NCBI RefSeq assembly: GCF_001693815.1
Contig: NZ_MBQD01000006.1
Coordinates: 1 to 59,909, forward strand
DNA length: 59,909 bases
Reading direction: 5' to 3'
Origin: Tessaracoccus lapidicaptus
Lineage (GTDB): Bacteria > Actinomycetota > Actinomycetes > Propionibacteriales > Propionibacteriaceae
This document shows positions 35,075-44,817 of this stretch, in pieces; the first letter of the stretch is position 1; every line of letters begins with the position of its first letter. The translations under genes were made by a program, and so were the position numbers. The notes beneath the pieces were generated by a model. It saw nothing but the letters and a program-made list of their open reading frames with translations. It ran no database searches and had not been told where the DNA came from.

Positions 35075-35887
35075 GTGTCCACGTCGAAGGTCCTCCTGTC
35101 GACCACCTCGGTCTACCCCGAGGCATCCTCCAGCGCGTTCGAACTCGCCGCGGGCCTGGGCTATGACGGCGTCGAACTGATGGTGGGCGTCGATGGCCTG
35201 TCGATCGACATCGACGCGGTCGAGAAGCTCTCCAGCTACCACGGGGTCCCGGTGCTGTCCGTGCACGCGCCGACCCTCCTGGTCACCCAGACCACCTGGG
35301 GATCGGACCCGTGGGAGAAGCTGCGCCGCTCCGGGGAGGCGGTCAGCCGGCTGGGCGGCGACACGGTCGTGGTGCACCCCCCGTTCCGGTGGCAACGCGA
35401 GTACGGCGCCGAGTTCGTGGCCGGCATCAAGCGGCTCAACGACGAGATGGACGTGACGTTCGCCGTCGAGAACATGTACCCGTGGCGCACCCCCGCCGGG
35501 CACTTCCAGGCGTACCTGCCCGGCTGGGACCCCACCCCGTACGACTACGACCACCTGACGCTGGACCTCAGCCACGCGTCGACGGCGCAGCGCCAGGCCC
35601 TCGACCTGGTCCACGCCTGGGGGGACCGGCTGGCGCACGTGCACCTCACCGACGGGCGCGGTTCCCTCCAGGACGAGCACCTCCTGCCCGGTGAGGGGGA
35701 CCAGGCGGCGTGGCAGGTCGTCGAGGAGGTGACCGCCTCCGGCTTCACGGGCCACATCGTGCTCGAGGTGTCCACGCGGCGCGCCCGTTCCCGCCACGAG
35801 CGCGAGGAACTGCTCGGCGACTCGTTGTCCACCATCCGCTCCGTCATCGCCAAGGGCGCCGCGAGGAGGGCAGATGTCGCGTCTTAA
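35075..35887 (+). CDS. Sugar phosphate isomerase/epimerase-like TIM-barrel protein
   Basis: 270 residues of the xylose isomerase-like/AP endonuclease 2 TIM-barrel family. Barrel blocks are GYDGVELMVG, VPVLSVHAP, VVVHPPF, VTFAVENMY, LTLDLSHAS, HVHLTDGRG and GHIVLEVS; His and Glu/Asp residues in these strands form the usual metal site. No substrate can be assigned. The gene starts from a leaderless-type promoter and its end overlaps proline dehydrogenase by 14 nt, so the two are co-expressed. Confidence 0.82.
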   Translation: MSTSKVLLSTTSVYPEASSSAFELAAGLGYDGVELMVGVDGLSIDIDAVEKLSSYHGVPVLSVHAPTLLVTQTTWGSDPWEKLRRSGEAVSRLGGDTVVVHPPFRWQREYGAEFVAGIKRLNDEMDVTFAVENMYPWRTPAGHFQAYLPGWDPTPYDYDHLTLDLSHASTAQRQALDLVHAWGDRLAHVHLTDGRGSLQDEHLLPGEGDQAAWQVVEEVTASGFTGHIVLEVSTRRARSRHEREELLGDSLSTIRSVIAKGAARRADVAS

Positions 35888-36782
35888 CACCGCGGTACGC
35901 GGGGTGATCCGCTCCCGCCGGGTGCAGAGCGCCGCCGTCGGGTCGGGCGCCGCCGAGGACTTCGCTCGGGCCTATGTCGCGGGGGAGGACATCGCCGACG
36001 CCGTCGACGTCGCGCGGACCCTCACCGGCCAGGGGCTGCTGGTGTCCCTGGCCTATCTGCCCCGCTCAGACGCCGAGACCGAGACCACCGGCATGCTCAT
36101 CGACACCGTCGCGGCGCTGGGCGAGACCGCCCGCGGGGTCGAGGTCTCGGTGAAGCCGTCGTCGCTCGGGCTCCGGGTGGACGCGGCGGGGGCGCGGGCG
36201 CGCCTCGAGGACCTCTGCGCGGTCACCCGCGACGCGGGCGCCGTCGTGACCCTGGAGATGCAGGGCACCGAGGAGTACGACGCGACGCTGCGGCTGTGGC
36301 GCGACGCGCGCGAGCACTGCGACCGGATCGGCCTGACGCTCCCGGCGGACATCCGGCGCTCCGAACGGGAGGCGGCCGCGGCCGCCGCCGAAGGAGCCCG
36401 GGTGCGCGTGTGCGTCGGTTCCTACCCCGTGCCCCCGGGCGCCGGGTACGACTCGGAGCAGGAGAAGTCGCGGGCTCTGGTCCGCTGCCTGCGCACCGTC
36501 ATGGAGCACGGCGGGTACGCAATGCTGGCCTCGCACGACCCGACGCTCGTGGCCATCGCGCAGGACCTCGCCCGCCGCAACGCGGTCGGGGCGGACGAGT
36601 TCGAGTTCCAGATGTTCTACGGCGTGCGCCCGCTCGAGCAGCGCCGCCTGGCCGACATCGGCTACCGGTCCCGCACGTACGTCCCGTTCGGTCCTGCGTG
36701 GTTCGAGTACCTCACCACACGCATCGCGGCCCGCCCGCGGACCCTGTTCAGCTACCTGCGCGCCATCGCAGACAAGCGATGA
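35874..36782 (+). CDS. Proline dehydrogenase (monofunctional)
   Basis: A 302-residue FAD-dependent proline dehydrogenase that oxidises proline to pyrroline-5-carboxylate and passes electrons to the membrane quinone pool. Family blocks are EVSVKPSSLGLR, VTLEMQGTEEY, MLASHDP, FEFQMFYGVR, and the C-terminal YVPFGPAWFEYLTTRIAARP, which is the substrate-binding R-R region (here TTR rather than RR). It is a single-domain form; no P5C dehydrogenase is adjacent. ATG 35874 overlaps the upstream isomerase by 14 nt, and its stop overlaps the CPBP gene as ATGA. Confidence 0.88.
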   Translation: MSRLNTAVRGVIRSRRVQSAAVGSGAAEDFARAYVAGEDIADAVDVARTLTGQGLLVSLAYLPRSDAETETTGMLIDTVAALGETARGVEVSVKPSSLGLRVDAAGARARLEDLCAVTRDAGAVVTLEMQGTEEYDATLRLWRDAREHCDRIGLTLPADIRRSEREAAAAAAEGARVRVCVGSYPVPPGAGYDSEQEKSRALVRCLRTVMEHGGYAMLASHDPTLVAIAQDLARRNAVGADEFEFQMFYGVRPLEQRRLADIGYRSRTYVPFGPAWFEYLTTRIAARPRTLFSYLRAIADKR

Positions 36783-37543
36783 GGGTGGGAGACCGTCGGC
36801 TCCGCGCCGAGATCGGCATCGTGCTGCTGCTGTCGCTGGGGCAGTCGGCCGTCTACGCCGTGCTGTCGATCATCGAGAAGCTGACGCGCCCGACCCCGCT
36901 CAACCAGCAGACCACGGCCATCAACACCAGCGCCACGCCGGACCGGCCGTGGCTCGACCTGGCCTACCAGCTGGCGTGGCTGACGTTCCCGCTGATCCCG
37001 GTCGTGCTCGCGCTGCATCTGCTGGCGACCCAGCGCCGCCCGGACGAGGGCCCGTTCCGCGTCATGGGCTTCGACCTGCGGCGCCCCGGGTTCGACCTGG
37101 GGTGGGGATTCGGTGTCTTCGCGGTCATCGGGGTGGCCGGGCTCGCGTTCTACCTCGCCGCCGTCGAGCTGGGCATCAACACCCAGGTGAGCACGGCGAA
37201 CCTCGCCGCCGCCTGGTGGACCGTGCCCGTACTCGTACTGCGCGCGATCATGAACGGGGTGCTGGAGGAGGTGCTCATGATCGGCTACCTCTTCACGCGC
37301 TGGACCCAGACCGGTGGCCGCATGTGGGTCATCGTCGTCGTCAGCGCGTTCATCCGCGGCGGCTACCACCTCTACCAGGGATTCGGCGGCTTCCTCGGCA
37401 ACCTCGTCATGGGGCTCGTGTTCGGCTGGCTCTATCTGCGGATCCGCCGGGTGATGCCGCTGGTCATCACGCATTCGCTGCTCGACATCGCGGCGTTCCT
37501 CGGGGCCCCGCTGCTGCCCGTGGTCATGGCCTGGTTCTCCTGA
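36779..37543 (+). CDS. CPBP-family intramembrane protease
   Basis: 254 residues with about seven hydrophobic segments. The CPBP (CaaX protease/bacteriocin-processing, Abi) motifs are present: EEVLMIGYL supplies the paired Glu, GGYHLYQG supplies the second-motif His, and ITHSLLD supplies the third. The first motif usually reads EExxxR; here Gly/Tyr occupy the Arg area, a deviation. ATG 36779 overlaps the proline dehydrogenase stop (ATGA). The substrate is unknown. It converges with crcB after a 4-nt gap. Confidence 0.85.
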   Translation: MRVGDRRLRAEIGIVLLLSLGQSAVYAVLSIIEKLTRPTPLNQQTTAINTSATPDRPWLDLAYQLAWLTFPLIPVVLALHLLATQRRPDEGPFRVMGFDLRRPGFDLGWGFGVFAVIGVAGLAFYLAAVELGINTQVSTANLAAAWWTVPVLVLRAIMNGVLEEVLMIGYLFTRWTQTGGRMWVIVVVSAFIRGGYHLYQGFGGFLGNLVMGLVFGWLYLRIRRVMPLVITHSLLDIAAFLGAPLLPVVMAWFS

Positions 37544-37547
37544 GGTC

Positions 37548-37904
37548 TCACAGCCCCGCGCCCAGGGTGAGCCCACCGACGGCGGCCGCGAGGGCGAGCG
37601 CCAGCATGGCGAGCGCCAGGGTGACGGCCATCCACGGTCGGCCCGAGCGGACCACGCGCACCAGCTCGACGCTGGCCGTGCTGAACGTGGTGAAGCCACC
37701 CAGGAACCCGGTGCCCAGCACCGCGCGGAGCGTCCCCACGTCGAGGGCGCCGGCCACCAGCCCCAGGCCGAACGATCCGAGCACGTTGATCGTCAGGGTC
37801 GCGATGGGGAACCCGCGGGGGCCGCGCGCCGAGAGCAAGCCGTCGGTCACGTAGCGGGCCGCGGCGCCCAGCCCACCGGCCAGCGCCACCCACAGCCACG
37901 TCAC
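37548..37904 (-). CDS. crcB: Fluoride channel CrcB/Fluc, second subunit
   Basis: A 118-residue four-helix fluoride channel subunit. GGLGAAARY at the N terminus, LTINVLGSFGLGL, and GTGFLGGFTTFSTASVE are the Fluc family blocks, including the Asn and Phe residues that line the pore. GTG 37904 overlaps the stop of the first crcB as GTGA, so the pair is coupled. Two homologous subunits in tandem are expected to form an antiparallel heterodimer. It exports fluoride passively. Confidence 0.93.
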   Translation of the reverse strand: MTWLWVALAGGLGAAARYVTDGLLSARGPRGFPIATLTINVLGSFGLGLVAGALDVGTLRAVLGTGFLGGFTTFSTASVELVRVVRSGRPWMAVTLALAMLALALAAAVGGLTLGAGL

Positions 37905-38316
37905 GGCCGCCCCCCGGGGACGCGCCGCCCGAGCCACATGCCCGCGGCCGCGGCCAGGTAGCCCAGCACGAGGCTGCCGCCGGCGTAGCCCACCGCCAGG
38001 GCGGGCCGGTGGGCGGCGAGGGTGGCGGTCTCGACCGCGAAGGCACTGTACGTGGTGAAGCCGCCGAGCAGCCCGGTGCCCAGCGCGAGCTGCAGCGACT
38101 GGCGCCGGCGAGGCTCGCGGACGGTCGCGGCCAGCACCTCGACCAGCAGACCGAGGGCCAGCGCGCCCGCGACGTTGATCGCCAGCGTCGGCCAGGGGAT
38201 CCCCAGCGGGGAGCCTCCGGTCACGCTGCCGATCGCCGAACGGAGCCCGGCCCCGATGGTGCCGCCGGCCGCGACCAGCGCGACGCGCCGAGGGTCGAGG
38301 TGCGCCGGGCGGCCGC

Positions 38317-38326
<10 letters not shown>
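37901..38326 (-). CDS. crcB: Fluoride channel CrcB/Fluc, first subunit
   Basis: 141 residues with the blocks GGTIGAGLRSAIG, LAINVAGALALGLLVEV and GTGLLGGFTTYSAFAVET. It is homologous to the next gene but longer and more basic at the N terminus, as expected when the two subunits have opposite topology. ATG 38326 lies inside the end of the Usp gene (10-nt overlap), so the order usp-crcB-crcB forms one transcription unit. No fluoride riboswitch was seen upstream. Confidence 0.93.
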
Positions 38327-40731
<2,405 letters not shown>

Positions 40732-40760
40732 GGGATTGGTCGATCCCCACCGCGAACAGT

Positions 40761-40766
40761 TAAGAT
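40761..40766 (+). promoter_or_regulatory. -10 element (TAAGAT) upstream of the bS22 gene
   Basis: TAAGAT lies about 72 nt before the GTG of the bS22 gene, with a TTGGTC (-35-like) 19 nt further upstream. The leader contains two short hairpins (GGCCG/CGGCC and CGGG/CCCG). Confidence 0.4.
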
Positions 40767-40837
40767 TCAGAGTCTGGCCGCTTCACGGCCGGACGTACAC
40801 GTACCATCCGGGTCTTCCCGGTGAGGAAAGGCGAACA

Positions 40838-40939
40838 GTGGGCTCTGTCATCAAGAAGCGCCGCAAGCGCATGGCCAAGAAGAAGCACCGCAAGCTGCTG
40901 AAGCGCACCCGCATTCAGCGTCGTCGCGCCGGCAAGTAG
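40838..40939 (+). CDS. Small ribosomal protein bS22 (AURKAIP1/COX24-like), 33 residues
   Basis: A very small, highly basic protein starting [19 protein letters not shown] and ending RRRAGK. It is nearly identical in form to the bS22/AURKAIP1 small-subunit protein of actinobacteria. GTG 40838 follows GAGGAAAGG. A longer in-frame reading from 40736 would add an unlikely N terminus, so the gene is easily missed or over-extended by automatic calls. The downstream glutaredoxin start overlaps its TAG by one base, giving coupled translation. Confidence 0.92.
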
Positions 40940-41238
40940 TGACCCGACCCTCCAGGGTCCTCCTGCTGACCCGCGCGGGCTGCCACCTGTGTGTGGAGGC
41001 CGAGTCGGTCGTCCGCACCACGTGCGAGGACCTGGGGGTGGCCTGGCGCGCCGTCGACGTCGACACCGACGCGGCGCTCCGGGCCGGATACACCGATCAC
41101 GTGCCGGTCACGTTCGTCGATCAGCGGCTGCTGAGCTACTGGGTCGTCGACGAATCGGCACTGCGTGCGGCGCTGGCCTCGCCGGCCCCACGGGATATGC
41201 CAGTCGAGTGGACACCGGCTCTCGCCGACCAGCCCTGA
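40939..41238 (+). CDS. Glutaredoxin-like thiol-disulfide protein (DUF836)
   Basis: 99 residues with an N-terminal LLLTRAGCHLCVEAE block carrying C-x-x-C (Cys-His-Leu-Cys, about residues 15-18), and the cis-Pro-like VPVTFVD segment of the thioredoxin fold. This is the small glutaredoxin-like group found next to the bS22 gene in actinobacteria. It starts with GTG overlapping the bS22 stop by one base. It is cytoplasmic; the electron donor is probably mycothiol or a thioredoxin reductase, by inference. Confidence 0.85.
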   Translation: MTRPSRVLLLTRAGCHLCVEAESVVRTTCEDLGVAWRAVDVDTDAALRAGYTDHVPVTFVDQRLLSYWVVDESALRAALASPAPRDMPVEWTPALADQP

Positions 41239-41251
41239 ACGGAAACCCGCA

Positions 41252-42850
41252 GTGACCCAGCCTCTGGAACCCACCTCACCGGCCACCCCGCCGGAATTCG
41301 AACCGTCGGGCGGGTCGGTCACGTTCGTCGGGTCCGGTCCGGGAGACCTCGGGCTGCTCACGCTGTCGGGGTCGCGCGCCATGCGCTTCGCGGACCTCAT
41401 CATCGTCGACCCCGGTGCCGACGTGGAGCAGGTCAGGGCGCTGGCCCCCGCGCACGCTGAGATCAAGCCTTCGGGCAGCGACGACGAGGTGGCGGACATC
41501 CTCGGCGCGGTCGCGCGCGGGCGCAAGGTGGTGCGGTTGCACGCCGGCGACTACTTCACCGACGCCGACGCCGGTGGCGTGCTGCCCGAAGTCCTGGCCG
41601 CCGCGGGGATCCGCGCCAACGTCGTGCCCGGCGTCACGCGCTGGAGCGCGGCACTGTCCTTCGGGGGAGTGACAGCGACCGCCGCGTTCGCCGCGCTGGA
41701 CGCCACGCGCGAGGTCCCCGGGATTGACGCCTGGCCGTCCGCCGAGACCCTCGTGGTCCGGACCCGGGGCGCCCTCTCGCACGAGGTCGCGACCCAGGCG
41801 GCCCTCCGCTACGGGCTCACCGGCACCTGCCTCAGCATGGTCGGCGTCGGCACCACGGCCCAGGTCAGCGAGGTCGTCAGCTGGGCCGACGTGGACGTGG
41901 CCGACGCGGGGGAGTGCTACTTCATCGTCGGACCCGGCATTGAGGACTCCCGCCGCCAGCGTCTCGCCTGGTTCGAGGGCAAGCCCCTCTTCGACTGGCG
42001 GATCATCGCGCCGCGCACCAAGGACGACCTCGGCCCGCTCGTCGAGGACCTGAGCCACTACGGCGCCACCACCGAACTGGTCGCCACCATGTCCATCGAG
42101 CCGCCCCGGACCGAACAGGCCATGGAGAAGGCGGTGCGTGGGCTGGTCGACGGCCGCTACCTGTGGGTGGTGTTCACCTCGCCGCACGCCGTGACCGCGA
42201 TCGCCGACCGGCTGGCCGAGTACGGCCTGGACTCGCGCGCGCTGTCGGGCATCAGCCTCGCCGCCGTGGGGCGCGGCACGGTGGAGGCCCTCGCGCGCCT
42301 CGGCCTCGTGGCGGACCTCACGCCGGTGGTGGAGAACACCACGGGCGCGCTGGCCACCGAGTTCCCCGCGTACGACAACCTCATCGACCCGCTGGACCGC
42401 GTGCTCGTGCCCTCGGCCGACGTGGCCGTGGAGCCGCTCCTCGTGGGCCTCGGCCGCCTGGGCTGGGACGTCGAGGAGGTCACGGCCTACCGCACCGTCC
42501 GGGCCGCCCCGCCGCCGCCCGAGGTCCGCGACGACATCAAGACCGGCATGTACGACGCGGTGGTGTTCACCTCGGCCACCGCGGTGCGCAACATGATCGG
42601 CATCGCGGGCAAGCCGCACGCCGCCACGGTGGTCGCCGCCATCGGCCCCGCCACCGCCGCGGCCTGCGAGATGCACGGACTCCGCGTCGACGTCGTCGCC
42701 GACGCGCCCACCTTCGAGTCGCTCGCCGAGTCCCTGGCCCGGTTCGCGGACCGCAGGCGGGCAGACCAGGTGGCCGCCGGCCTCCCGGTCACCAAGCCGT
42801 CGCAGCGCAAGCGTCGCAAGCGGCGCAAGCCCGTCGACCCGAGCGTCTAG
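41252..42850 (+). CDS. hemD: Uroporphyrinogen-III synthase with degenerate methyltransferase domain (HemD/CobA-type fusion)
   Basis: A 532-residue fusion. The N-terminal part (about 15-255) has the tetrapyrrole methylase fold (VTFVGSGPGDLGLLTL, then VVPGVT), but the usual GDPFxFGRGxEE active-site block reads AGDYFTDADAG, so SAM methyltransferase activity is doubtful. The C-terminal part (about 260-500) is a HemD uroporphyrinogen-III synthase (VVFTSPHAV, then FTSATAV and IGPATAAACEMHGLRVDVVA). It ends in a basic tail. GTG 41252 is the start used in this family. Its TAG stop is also the first half of the -10 of the next gene. Confidence 0.85.
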   Translation: MTQPLEPTSPATPPEFEPSGGSVTFVGSGPGDLGLLTLSGSRAMRFADLIIVDPGADVEQVRALAPAHAEIKPSGSDDEVADILGAVARGRKVVRLHAGDYFTDADAGGVLPEVLAAAGIRANVVPGVTRWSAALSFGGVTATAAFAALDATREVPGIDAWPSAETLVVRTRGALSHEVATQAALRYGLTGTCLSMVGVGTTAQVSEVVSWADVDVADAGECYFIVGPGIEDSRRQRLAWFEGKPLFDWRIIAPRTKDDLGPLVEDLSHYGATTELVATMSIEPPRTEQAMEKAVRGLVDGRYLWVVFTSPHAVTAIADRLAEYGLDSRALSGISLAAVGRGTVEALARLGLVADLTPVVENTTGALATEFPAYDNLIDPLDRVLVPSADVAVEPLLVGLGRLGWDVEEVTAYRTVRAAPPPPEVRDDIKTGMYDAVVFTSATAVRNMIGIAGKPHAATVVAAIGPATAAACEMHGLRVDVVADAPTFESLAESLARFADRRRADQVAAGLPVTKPSQRKRRKRRKPVDPSV

Positions 42851-42853
42851 TCT
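42848..42853 (+). promoter_or_regulatory. -10 element (TAGTCT) overlapping the hemD stop
   Basis: TAGTCT contains the hemD TAG stop and lies 7 nt before GTG 42861 of the phosphatase gene, fitting a leaderless start. Confidence 0.55.
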
Positions 42854-42860
42854 GGAGCGC

Positions 42861-43517
42861 GTGGTGGACCCGACTCAAGTGCACGTCATGCGACACGGCC
42901 AGGTGGAGAACCCTGGCGGGGTGCTGTACGGGCGCCTCCCCGGCTTCGGCCTGTCAGACCTCGGCCGCCAGATGGCGGACCGGATGGCCGAACACTGGCG
43001 CGACGTTCCCCTCACGCATCTGCGCTGCTCACCCCTGCAGCGCGCGCAGGAGACCCTCGCGCCCACGGCCCGGCTCCATCCGCACCTGGAGATCACCACC
43101 GACGACCGGGTCATCGAGGCCGACAACCGGTTCGAGGGCAAGGTCTTCGGTGGGTCCAACAAGGCGCTGCGCGACCCGCGCATGTTCTGGCACATGCGCA
43201 ACCCGCTGCTGCCGAGCTGGGGGGAGCCGTACAAGGAGGTCGCGGAGCGCATGCACGCCGCGATCCGCGACGCCGCCGTCGCCGCCGGTCCCGGGGGGCA
43301 GGCGCTCGTGGTGAGCCACCAACTCCCGATCTGGATCGCGCGCAGCGCCGCCGAGGGCAGGCCCCTGGCGCACGACCCGCGCCGCCGTCGCTGCACCCTG
43401 TGCTCCGTCACGAGCTTCACCGTCCGCGATGGCGTCATCACCGCCGTCGACTACGCCGAGCCGGTCGCCGACCTCCTTCCCGCGGTGAGAGGCCGCCGGT
43501 TCAAGGTCGGCACGTGA
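42861..43517 (+). CDS. Histidine phosphatase superfamily protein
   Basis: 218 residues. The RHGQ motif (HVMRHGQVENPGG) at the N terminus gives the phospho-accepting His; LYGRLPGFGLSDLGR and VVSHQLP (second His) are typical of phosphoglycerate mutase-like phosphatases. This variant precedes cytochrome c maturation genes in many actinobacteria. Its stop overlaps the TlpA start as GTGA, so it is translated with the maturation genes, but a direct role in that pathway is not proven. Confidence 0.85.
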   Translation: MVDPTQVHVMRHGQVENPGGVLYGRLPGFGLSDLGRQMADRMAEHWRDVPLTHLRCSPLQRAQETLAPTARLHPHLEITTDDRVIEADNRFEGKVFGGSNKALRDPRMFWHMRNPLLPSWGEPYKEVAERMHAAIRDAAVAAGPGGQALVVSHQLPIWIARSAAEGRPLAHDPRRRRCTLCSVTSFTVRDGVITAVDYAEPVADLLPAVRGRRFKVGT

Positions 43518-44065
43518 GGGTCGCCGCCGCCGCGTGCGCGGCCGCGCTGGTCCTCACCGCCTGCGGTGCCCCGGCTGCCACGGACCAGGTCGGCTTCCAG
43601 GGCGGGGACGGAACCGTGACGATCATCCCCGACGGCGACCGCCGCCCCGCGCCCGTCCTGGCCGGGGAGACCCTCGACGGGGCACAGATCTCGACGGCCG
43701 ACTTCGCGGGCCGCCCGGTCGTGGTCAACGTCTGGGGCTCCTGGTGCGCGCCGTGCCGCGCCGAGGCGCCCGAACTCGTGGCGGCGCACGCCGAACTCGG
43801 CGAGGACGTGGCCTTCCTGGGCGTCAACACGCGCGACCTGGACACGGCCCCTGCACTCGCGTTCGAGCGCGCGTTCGGCATCACGTACCCCAGCATCTTC
43901 GACCCCGACGGGCAGCTGCTGCTGGGGTTCGCGCAGCTGCCGCCCAAGGCCATCCCGAGCACCGTCGTCATCGACGCCGACGGCGACGTCGCCGCCCGCG
44001 TGCTGGGCGCCGTCGACGCCTCGACGCTGCGCGGCATCCTCGCCGACGTCGGGGCGGTGCGGTGA
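43514..44065 (+). CDS. TlpA/ResA-type thiol-disulfide reductase lipoprotein
   Basis: 183 residues. A signal peptide with lipobox LTAC (about Cys16) anchors it to the outer face of the membrane. The thioredoxin domain has the active-site WGSWCAPCRAE (Cys78 and Cys81) and a cis-Pro loop at KAIPSTVVID. It keeps apocytochrome c haem-binding cysteines reduced. GTG 43514 overlaps the phosphatase, and its stop overlaps ccdA, both as GTGA. It is the extracellular partner of CcdA. Confidence 0.92.
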   Translation: MRVAAAACAAALVLTACGAPAATDQVGFQGGDGTVTIIPDGDRRPAPVLAGETLDGAQISTADFAGRPVVVNVWGSWCAPCRAEAPELVAAHAELGEDVAFLGVNTRDLDTAPALAFERAFGITYPSIFDPDGQLLLGFAQLPPKAIPSTVVIDADGDVAARVLGAVDASTLRGILADVGAVR

Positions 44066-44817
44066 TCCTCCTCGAGTCCTGGGCCGGGGCCGCGCTGACG
44101 TCGTCGATGCTCGTGGCCGTGCCGGTGGCCATGCTCGCCGGGCTCGTGTCCTTCGTCTCCCCCTGTGTGCTGCCGCTCCTCCCCGGGTACCTGTCGTACG
44201 CGTCCGGCCTCGGGGCCGCGCAGATCGCCGACGGCACCGGGCGGCGGCGCGCTCTGATCGGCGGAACGATGGGCTTCGTCCTCGGGTTCTCGGTGGTGTT
44301 CGTGCTGACCGGCGCCCTGCTGGGCGGCGTCGGGGCGGCGCTGCTGACGAACGCGCGGGCCATCACGATCGTCCTCGGCGTCGTCATCGCCGTCCTGGGC
44401 GCCGGGTTCGCCGGCTGGCTCCCGGTCCCCACCGGATGGCGGCCCGGCATCACCCCGCGGATGGGCGTCTGGGCCTCGCCGCTGCTCGGCATGGTCTTCG
44501 GGCTCGGCTGGACGCCCTGCATCGGGCCGGCACTGTCGGTGGTGCTCACGCTGGCCCTCAACGAGGGCTCCGCCACGCGCGGTGGCATCCTCGCGTTCTT
44601 CTACGCCCTGGGGCTCGGGCTGCCCTTCCTCGCGTTCGCGGTCGCGTTCACCCGGCTCGCTCCCCGGCTGGAGTGGCTGCGTCGGCACGGGCAGGCTCTG
44701 CAGCGAGCAGGCGGCATCGCGATGATCCTGGTCGGCGTGGCCATGGTCGTGGGCTGGTGGGACGCCCTCATCGGCGTGCTGCGGCAGTGGGCCGCGAACT
44801 TCGGGACCATCCTGTGA
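44062..44817 (+). CDS. ccdA: Cytochrome c biogenesis protein CcdA
   Basis: A 251-residue membrane protein with about six helices that carries electrons from cytoplasmic thioredoxin to the outer-face TlpA/ResA protein. The first conserved Cys lies in FVSPCVLPLLPGYLSY, and the second in FGLGWTPCIGP; these are the redox-active pair. GTG 44062 overlaps tlpA, and the stop overlaps resB, so the cluster is translated as a chain of 4-nt overlaps. Confidence 0.94.
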   Translation: MILLESWAGAALTSSMLVAVPVAMLAGLVSFVSPCVLPLLPGYLSYASGLGAAQIADGTGRRRALIGGTMGFVLGFSVVFVLTGALLGGVGAALLTNARAITIVLGVVIAVLGAGFAGWLPVPTGWRPGITPRMGVWASPLLGMVFGLGWTPCIGPALSVVLTLALNEGSATRGGILAFFYALGLGLPFLAFAVAFTRLAPRLEWLRRHGQALQRAGGIAMILVGVAMVVGWWDALIGVLRQWAANFGTIL

